Positions 7,301 through 10,578 of a stretch of DNA of 10,578 nt are shown piece by piece. Below the pieces are notes generated by a model, which did not search any database, had not been told where the DNA came from, and was given only the letters and a program-made list of their open reading frames with translations. Within the stretch, counting starts at the first letter, position 1; each line of letters opens with the position of its first letter. The translations under genes and the position numbers were made by a program. The DNA comes from Clostridiaceae bacterium. Lineage in GTDB: Bacteria > Bacillota_A > Clostridia > Acetivibrionales > Acetivibrionaceae. Where the stretch lies: NCBI GenBank assembly GCA_012513545.1, contig JAAZCB010001133.1, positions 1-10,578 of the forward strand, in the 5' to 3' direction.

Positions 7301-7624
7301 GCAATGAAAGGAATGCTTGATCCAACCTATAAAGAAAATGTTTTGGGTCATATTGAGGTTAGACAGATATTTAAGGTGTCCGGTATCGGAACAATCGGCG
7401 GAGGTTATGTAACTGACGGAAAGGTTGTTAGAAATTCTGAAATAAGGATTGTTCGAGACGGAATAGTTATTCATGAAGGAAAACTTGCGTCCTTAAAGAG
7501 ATTTAAAGATGATGTAAAAGAAGTTTCGCAGGGATTTGAATGTGGTATGTCTATAGAGAAATTCAATGATATTAAGGTCGGGGACGTTATTGAAGCGTTT
7601 GTTATGGAAGAGGTTGCGCGTTAA
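4361..7624 (+). CDS. infB: Translation initiation factor IF2
   Basis: IF2 is the GTPase that brings fMet-tRNA to the 30S subunit and promotes 50S joining. With TTG 4361 as start it has 1087 residues, much longer than Bacillus IF2 (about 716). An IF2_N domain (about 1-55, [13 protein letters not shown]) is followed by a long unstructured linker (about 60-505). A second IF2_N module spans about 509-563. The G domain has GHVDHGKT (598-605), DTPGH (644-648), NKID (698-701) and SAK (734-736), all intact. Domain II is about 765-855, C1 about 870-980 and the fMet-tRNA-binding C2 about 985-1087, ending [10 protein letters not shown]. The linker has a Lys/Glu-rich part (about 237-303) and an Asn/Arg/Gln-rich part (about 305-390). 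A GTG at 4352 would add three residues but overlaps the RBS. Internal initiation making a shorter form is possible at 4928. It is flanked by rplGA and rbfA as expected. Identity is very sure. Confidence 0.98.
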   Translation: MTKIRVYELAKELNTTSKRLMEKLAEIKIVVKNHMSLLEENELEALYDHIGIIRHSDDKKIENEEKRNISPLHYGNEQVKDIKKETKSGPRIIRTTEINLDAKGELKDTKADNYKKFGKGNDRDTTNHKKNEFVKVASSTSGLRPGFVRETRPEIKKNFGNEKRNDELKVNNSHEIKKEAKNLKEQEDNMAKISGDTVKPASAEANVKVEVKHNNNKDAFGADVKKVASTEQTKLEEFKNIEQKSEEIKKEEVMNEEKKSAEPIKEDINKKEAIIEDVKKEEPKKEEIKKDNTSKEEVKRDPVRNDRFDNRNSQSFNNNNRQVNRNTPGRNNTNFNDNRKDTRPGDAQRRPYPNNRNDNMRPQQGGAPANRQGNRPAGDRGRDFNRTANKPLEIPKVDAAIAKKDENVTQRSEVRREFFNKDVDKDSKREQKRDVPVKGTAVVKNKKPVPNKNVFSDKKDVSKLLSDDFILDEFYNDDVKKSKKAANRRKETKVEEKYIPPKAVLTSIKIPESITVKDLAESLKKTAAEVIKKLMALGIMAVLNQELDFDTAAIIADEFNVKAEKEVVVNEEDILFDDSDEEDKSKLVPRPPVVVVMGHVDHGKTSLLDAIKQTNVIDSEAGGITQHIGAYMVKVNNRNITFLDTPGHEAFTAMRARGAQVTDIAILVVAADDGVMPQTVEAINHAKAANVTIIVAINKIDKPGANSERVKQELTEHGLVVEEWGGDTICVEVSAKKRTNIDQLLEMVLLAADMLELSANPDKQAKGTVIEAKLDKDKGPIATVLVQRGTLNVGDSIVTGSIVGRIRAMTDDKRHKIKKAGPSTPVEILGMPEVPEAGEIFYAITDEKVAKQLVDKRKQKHREQHLKNTARVSLDDLFNQIKEGHVKDLNIIVKADVQGSVEAVKQSLDKLSNEEVRVKIIHGGVGAVTESDVTLAQVSNAIIIGFNVRPSANVVEAAKNAGVDLRLYRIIYNAIEDIQAAMKGMLDPTYKENVLGHIEVRQIFKVSGIGTIGGGYVTDGKVVRNSEIRIVRDGIVIHEGKLASLKRFKDDVKEVSQGFECGMSIEKFNDIKVGDVIEAFVMEEVAR
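5041..5530 (+). repeat. Low-complexity linker of IF2: K/E-rich then N/R/Q-rich
   Basis: Between 5041 and 5270 the translation is built of imperfect Lys/Glu units such as [18 protein letters not shown] and SKEEVKR, which gives a nearly pure-purine coding strand. From 5271 to 5530 it switches to Asn-, Arg-, Gln- and Gly-rich units ([20 protein letters not shown]). This linker varies strongly between species. The sharp switch suggests two separate sub-regions. Confidence 0.7.
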
Positions 7625-7648
7625 ATTTCTCACAAAAGAAGTTGCATT

Positions 7649-7654
7649 AAGGAG
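7649..7654 (+). promoter_or_regulatory. rbfA ribosome binding site
   Basis: AAGGAG lies 8 bases before ATG 7663. An in-frame GTG at 7654 overlaps this site and is therefore rejected as the start. Confidence 0.7.
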
Positions 7655-7662
7655 TGTTTTTG

Positions 7663-8010
7663 ATGGATAGAACTATACGTATTTCTGAAGAAATAAGAAA
7701 AGAGATAAGCAGCTTGATACAAAATGAGCTGAAGGACCCCAGACTTTCAAAACTTATTAGTGTGTTGCATGTTAATGTTACTAGGGATTTACATTATGCC
7801 AAGGTTTTTATAAGTGTTTTGGGAAGTGATGAGGAAAAAAGAAACACACTTGAAGGTCTAAAATGTGCCTCGGGCTTTATACGACGAGAAATAGGCCACA
7901 GGATTCAACTAAGATATACACCTGAGATACATTTTGAACTTGACAACTCAATTGAGCATGGTGCGTATATTACGAAGCTGATTAATGAAACTGCAAAGCA
8001 TGATGAATAA
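7663..8010 (+). CDS. rbfA: 30S ribosome-binding factor RbfA
   Basis: RbfA is a cytoplasmic KH-fold protein that binds the 30S subunit near the 5' end of 16S rRNA (helix 1) and is needed for late maturation and cold adaptation. The 115-residue product is of usual length and begins MDRTIRISEEIRKEIS. Family motifs are LKDPRL (23-28), VTRDLHYAKVFIS (39-51) with a shape matching VSPDLKHAKVYVS, and RYTPEIHFELDNSIEHG (84-100). ATG 7663 is placed 8 bases after AAGGAG. The gene follows infB by 38 bases, in the same order as in Bacillus and E. coli. It is followed by a perfect 15-bp hairpin and then nrnA. Confidence 0.95.
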   Translation: MDRTIRISEEIRKEISSLIQNELKDPRLSKLISVLHVNVTRDLHYAKVFISVLGSDEEKRNTLEGLKCASGFIRREIGHRIQLRYTPEIHFELDNSIEHGAYITKLINETAKHDE

Positions 8011-8030
8011 TAGAATAAAATGTTAATATG

Positions 8031-8083
8031 CATACAGGTTGAGGATGTTAAGTCCTCAACCTGTATGTGAGTATATATTTTTT
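8031..8083 (+). terminator. Long perfect hairpin between rbfA and nrnA with displaced T-tract
   Basis: CATACAGGTTGAGGA (8031-8045) pairs without mismatch with TCCTCAACCTGTATG (8053-8067) around the loop TGTTAAG. This is a very stable 15-bp stem. The T-run (8078-8083) begins 10 bases after the stem, so it is not a textbook intrinsic terminator. It may be a leaky terminator, an RNA-processing or stabilising element setting a different level for nrnA and truB, or an intergenic palindrome. No promoter is convincing between it and nrnA, so some read-through is expected. The hairpin itself is certain; its function is not. Confidence 0.5.
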
Positions 8084-8102
8084 AAGATTTAATGCAGGAA
8101 AT

Positions 8103-8108
8103 GAGAGG
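8103..8108 (+). promoter_or_regulatory. nrnA ribosome binding site that decides the start
   Basis: GAGAGG lies 7 bases before ATG 8116 and 4 before ATG 8113. Earlier in-frame ATGs at 8092 and 8101 lack a properly spaced site, so the first eight codons of the longest frame are probably not translated. Confidence 0.55.
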
Positions 8109-8115
8109 TTTTATG

Positions 8116-9072
8116 ATGGTTGAAAATGATATTGTAGCTTCGATCAAAGATACTGACAAAATTGCGATCCTGCCTCACGTCTCAATAGACGGTGATGCAT
8201 TGGGCTCCAGCCTGGCGCTGGCATTAGCTTTAAAAAAACAAAACAGAAATCCGGTAATATATCTTGAGGAAGAAATTCCATCGAATTTCAGCTTCTTGCC
8301 GGGAAAAGAATTTATCAGGATTTATGACGGGAATTCTGCAGATTTTGACCTTGTAATGGCGTTGGACACAGGGGACAGAGAGCGGCTTGGCAGAAGAATT
8401 GAGATATTCAACAAGGCAGGCTTAACAATAAATATGGACCACCACCCAACCAATACGGAGTTTGCGAATTTAAACCTTGTTAAGACCGGTGCCTCTGCTA
8501 CTGGTGAAATGATATACCAGGTTATAAAAATGATGGGACTTGAGTTTGACAAGGACATTGCAGTGTGCCTTTATGTAGCCATAGTGACTGATACCGGAGG
8601 CTTCAGGTTTAGTAATACTACGACATTGACCCACCAGATTACAGCAGACCTATTGAATTATGAGCTGGATGTTGCTCATATATCCCAAATTCTGTTTGAG
8701 ACTTCTTCTCTTTCAAAAGTGAAGCTTATGGGGATGGCAATAGACAACCTTGAGGTACTTGAGGACGGAAAAGTGGCATTTATGACTATAACAGATGACA
8801 TGATAAAAAGTGCCGGTGCCAAAGATGAGGAATGTGACGGCTTGGTTAATATCGGAAGAAATGTTGGAGATGTCGAAGTTGCGGTATTAATGAGGCAAAA
8901 GACTAATGGTGAGTTTAAAATAAATTTCAGATCCAAAAATTATGTGGATGTTTCAGAAATAGCAAACAAGCTTTCGGGAGGCGGACATAAAAGGGCTGCC
9001 GGATGCACAATAAAGGGCAGTATGAAGGAAATTAAGGAATTGATTTTGAAGGAGATAAAACAAGTTCTGTAA
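8116..9072 (+). CDS. nrnA: Bifunctional oligoribonuclease / pAp phosphatase NrnA (DHH-DHHA1 family)
   Basis: NrnA is a manganese-dependent DHH-DHHA1 phosphoesterase that hydrolyses nano-RNAs and, in Bacillus, also pAp (3'-phosphoadenosine 5'-phosphate). From ATG 8116 the product has 318 residues, the family's normal size. The N-terminal DHH domain has HVSIDGDALGSS (21-32) with metal-binding H21, D25 and D27, then ALDTGDR with D84, DHHPT (108-112) and VTDTGGF with D159. The C-terminal DHHA1 domain carries GGGHKRAAG (288-296), which binds the RNA substrate. All catalytic residues are present. Possible alternative starts are 8113, 8101 and 8092. It lies between rbfA and truB, a common clostridial arrangement, and its stop is only 2 bases before the truB ATG. 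Family is sure; of the two activities, pAp hydrolysis is less certain here. Confidence 0.93.
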   Translation: MVENDIVASIKDTDKIAILPHVSIDGDALGSSLALALALKKQNRNPVIYLEEEIPSNFSFLPGKEFIRIYDGNSADFDLVMALDTGDRERLGRRIEIFNKAGLTINMDHHPTNTEFANLNLVKTGASATGEMIYQVIKMMGLEFDKDIAVCLYVAIVTDTGGFRFSNTTTLTHQITADLLNYELDVAHISQILFETSSLSKVKLMGMAIDNLEVLEDGKVAFMTITDDMIKSAGAKDEECDGLVNIGRNVGDVEVAVLMRQKTNGEFKINFRSKNYVDVSEIANKLSGGGHKRAAGCTIKGSMKEIKELILKEIKQVL

Positions 9073-9074
9073 TT

Positions 9075-9962
9075 ATGAATGGTATACTTAATGTTTTAAA
9101 GCCTGCAGGAATGACTTCTTTTGATGTCATTGGTTATCTGCGAAAGATCTTGAAAATCAAAAAGATAGGACATACAGGTACTCTTGACCCTGCCGCTGTT
9201 GGTGTGTTGCCTATATGTATAGGCAAGGCAACAAAAGCCATTGAGTTTCTGATGGATAAAGACAAGATTTACAGGGCAGAGCTTACTTTGGGTATTTCTA
9301 CAGATACCCAGGATAGTACAGGGGAAACAATCAGCATAAAAGATGTGAGTGTTACCCGTGAGCAGATAATAAATGCCACTAATTCTTTTTGTGGAAAATA
9401 TCTGCAGCTTCCACCAATGTATTCAGCTATAAAGGTAAATGGCAGAAAATTGTACGATCTTGCCAGGGCAGGATTAGAAGTTGAGCGCAAAGAGAGAGAA
9501 GTAGAAATACATTTTATTAATATATTGAGTATCAGAAATAACAGAGTCATTTTCGATGTAGGTTGTTCTAAAGGTACATATATAAGGACGCTTTGTTCTG
9601 ATATAGGGGAAAAGCTGGGATGTGGCGGACACATGTCTTTCCTTGTAAGGACAAAGGCGGGACAATTCTCGTTGGAGGATTCATTAACGCTTGAAGAGAT
9701 TACTGCCTTTTCGGTTGAAAAGGTATTGGATAAAAGAGTTTTAGGTATTGAGAAAGTTTTTGATGACTTGAGTGATATTATTCTAGAGCCGGCTGATGAG
9801 AAAAGACTGGTTAATGGTCTATCGGTTAAACTCGAAGGAATTATGGATGACAGCTTAAGTTCTGTAAGGGTATACGGCGAGAATAATAGATTTCTGGCGT
9901 TAGGCGACATTATTCCGTATAATGGAGGTTATTTCCTTAAATCAAGGAAGCTGTTTGTGTAG
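9075..9962 (+). CDS. truB: tRNA pseudouridine(55) synthase TruB
   Basis: TruB converts U55 in the T-loop of nearly all tRNAs to pseudouridine and also acts as a tRNA folding chaperone. The 295-residue product begins with the conserved NGILNVLKPAGMTSFDV. The catalytic loop is GHTGTLDPAAVGVLPICIG (32-50) with the nucleophile D38. Other conserved parts are IYRAELTLGISTDTQD (65-80), LPPMYSAIKVNGRKLYDLAR (112-131) and SKGTYIRTLCSDIG (165-178). A PUA-like C-terminal domain (about 240-295) includes LVNGLSVKL and FLALGDI. ATG 9075 starts 2 bases after the nrnA stop, and no Shine-Dalgarno sequence lies at the right distance (AAGGAG at 9049-9054 is 20 bases away). Translation probably depends on ribosomes finishing nrnA. 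Identity is very sure. Confidence 0.96.
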   Translation: MNGILNVLKPAGMTSFDVIGYLRKILKIKKIGHTGTLDPAAVGVLPICIGKATKAIEFLMDKDKIYRAELTLGISTDTQDSTGETISIKDVSVTREQIINATNSFCGKYLQLPPMYSAIKVNGRKLYDLARAGLEVERKEREVEIHFINILSIRNNRVIFDVGCSKGTYIRTLCSDIGEKLGCGGHMSFLVRTKAGQFSLEDSLTLEEITAFSVEKVLDKRVLGIEKVFDDLSDIILEPADEKRLVNGLSVKLEGIMDDSLSSVRVYGENNRFLALGDIIPYNGGYFLKSRKLFV

Positions 9963-9983
9963 ATTATTACCCCCAAATCTTTT

Positions 9984-10008
9984 GAATACACAATACTTTT
10001 GTGTGTTC
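9984..10008 (+). promoter_or_regulatory. Small hairpin between truB and ribF
   Basis: GAATACACAA (9984-9993) pairs with TTGTGTGTTC (9999-10008) around the loop TACTT, with one T-G wobble in ten pairs. No T-run follows, so it is not a terminator for the + strand. It ends 25 bases before the ribF start. The 71-base gap has no room for an FMN riboswitch. Function unknown; it may only affect transcript stability. Confidence 0.4.
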
Positions 10009-10021
10009 TGTACGGAATTAT

Positions 10022-10027
10022 AAAGGA
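10022..10027 (+). promoter_or_regulatory. ribF ribosome binding site
   Basis: AAAGGA sits 6 bases before ATG 10034. Confidence 0.65.
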
Positions 10028-10033
10028 AAGCGT

Positions 10034-10578
10034 ATGAATGTAATATATGGATCTAGTGATGAAAGGGTGCTTATAAATCCTGCTGGTGTGGGTTTGGGCA
10101 ATTTTGACGGTTTACATGTTGGTCATATGGAACTTGTAAATACTTTAATAAGTGAGTCAAAGGCAAGCTTTTTGAACTCTGTAGTGTATACATTTACAAA
10201 GCACCCGGAAAACATAATAAGAAAAAGTCTGTTTACTCCTCTTATAACTACATTTGATAAAAAGGTGGAACTACTTGGTCGGACGAATCTGGATTATTTA
10301 TATTTCGAGGAGTTTGATGAGAATTTTTCCAGAATGAAGCCAGAAGAATTTGTAAAATCTATTCTTGTAGAAAGGCTTAATATAAAGCTTGCTGTAGCAG
10401 GAGAAGATTACAGATTCGGGTATATGGGGCAGGGAAACACAGACCTGCTTTATAAGCTTGGGCAGAGATATGGTTTTAGGGTTTTGATAATTCCGCCTGT
10501 AAAAATTGATGATAACGTTGTAAGCAGTACGTTAATCAGGAAATTTATTTTGAAAGGTTATATGGATAAAGTAGAAAG
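10034..10578 (+). CDS. ribF: Bifunctional riboflavin kinase / FAD synthetase RibF (3' partial)
   Basis: RibF phosphorylates riboflavin to FMN and adenylates FMN to FAD. Only the first 181 codons are in the window, which cover the N-terminal FAD synthetase (nucleotidyltransferase) domain; the riboflavin kinase domain lies beyond the end. Motifs seen are GNFDGLHVGH (22-31), the ATP-binding HxGH-like motif, VYTFTKHPENII (51-62), corresponding to the usual TFxPHP, GEDYRFGYMGQGN (123-135), corresponding to GxDFxFGxxxxG, and VSSTLIRKFILKGYM (163-177), the usual ISST-x-IR motif. In-frame translation is open to the last base. The start ATG 10034 has AAAGGA 6 bases upstream. It follows truB by 71 bases, as in Bacillus truB-ribC. 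Identity is sure. Confidence 0.93.
   Translation, partial: MNVIYGSSDERVLINPAGVGLGNFDGLHVGHMELVNTLISESKASFLNSVVYTFTKHPENIIRKSLFTPLITTFDKKVELLGRTNLDYLYFEEFDENFSRMKPEEFVKSILVERLNIKLAVAGEDYRFGYMGQGNTDLLYKLGQRYGFRVLIIPPVKIDDNVVSSTLIRKFILKGYMDKVE

Noticed and set aside
8092..8115. Upstream ATG starts for nrnA at 8092 and 8101
   Set aside because: No properly spaced Shine-Dalgarno sequence, whereas GAGAGG at 8103-8108 fits ATG 8116. The extra residues are not part of the conserved domain.
9269..9910. 213-codon minus-strand open frame opposite truB
   Set aside because: It covers most of a clear truB gene, has no recognisable protein features, and is best explained as an open frame by chance.
9963..10033. 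FMN riboswitch upstream of ribF
   Set aside because: The gap is only 71 bases, and I see none of the multi-stem conserved motifs of an FMN riboswitch.
10555..10578. RibF as a broken gene without a stop codon
   Set aside because: The frame simply runs off the window end with all expected N-terminal motifs present, so it is partial by cutting and not broken. The Leu in SSTLIR and the Lys in TKHP are ordinary variation.

Overview
This window looks like a low-GC Gram-positive chromosome of the class Clostridia. It is AT-rich with strong Shine-Dalgarno sites and uses ATG, GTG and TTG starts. The gene order rimP-nusA-rnpM(ylxR)-rplGA(ylxQ)-infB-rbfA-nrnA-truB-ribF is the usual clostridial form of the conserved transcription/translation operon. 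The copper-amine-oxidase-N-like surface protein upstream and the very long, charged IF2 linker are compatible with the Acetivibrio/Ruminiclostridium group, but that placement is an inference from style, not from a search.

Layout: 2-1807 is the 3' part of a secreted or cell-surface type protein whose start lies before the window. Bases 1808-2053 form the longest gene-free stretch (246 bases). It holds an extended -10 sigma-A promoter (TTGATA, 17-base spacer, TGTTATAAT) and a leader of about 180 bases with three terminator-like hairpins. From 2054 to the end all genes are on the + strand: rimP, nusA, rnpM, rplGA, infB, rbfA, a perfect 15-bp intergenic hairpin, nrnA, truB, a second smaller hairpin, and the first 181 codons of ribF, which is cut by the window end. 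No gap exceeds 300 bases. I see no rRNA, tRNA, mobile element or CRISPR array.

How the genes work together: RimP and RbfA mature the 30S subunit. NusA controls pausing, termination and antitermination. RnpM (YlxR) and RplGA (YlxQ) are small RNA-binding proteins linked to RNase P and to the ribosome or K-turn RNAs. IF2 brings initiator tRNA to the 30S subunit. NrnA finishes RNA decay by degrading nano-RNAs, TruB makes psi55 in tRNA, and RibF makes FMN/FAD. The most interesting non-coding part is the rimP leader. Its weak terminator-like hairpins fit the known autoregulation of nusA operons, but the exact architecture here would need testing. I found no convincing wholly new system; most of this window is conserved housekeeping sequence.
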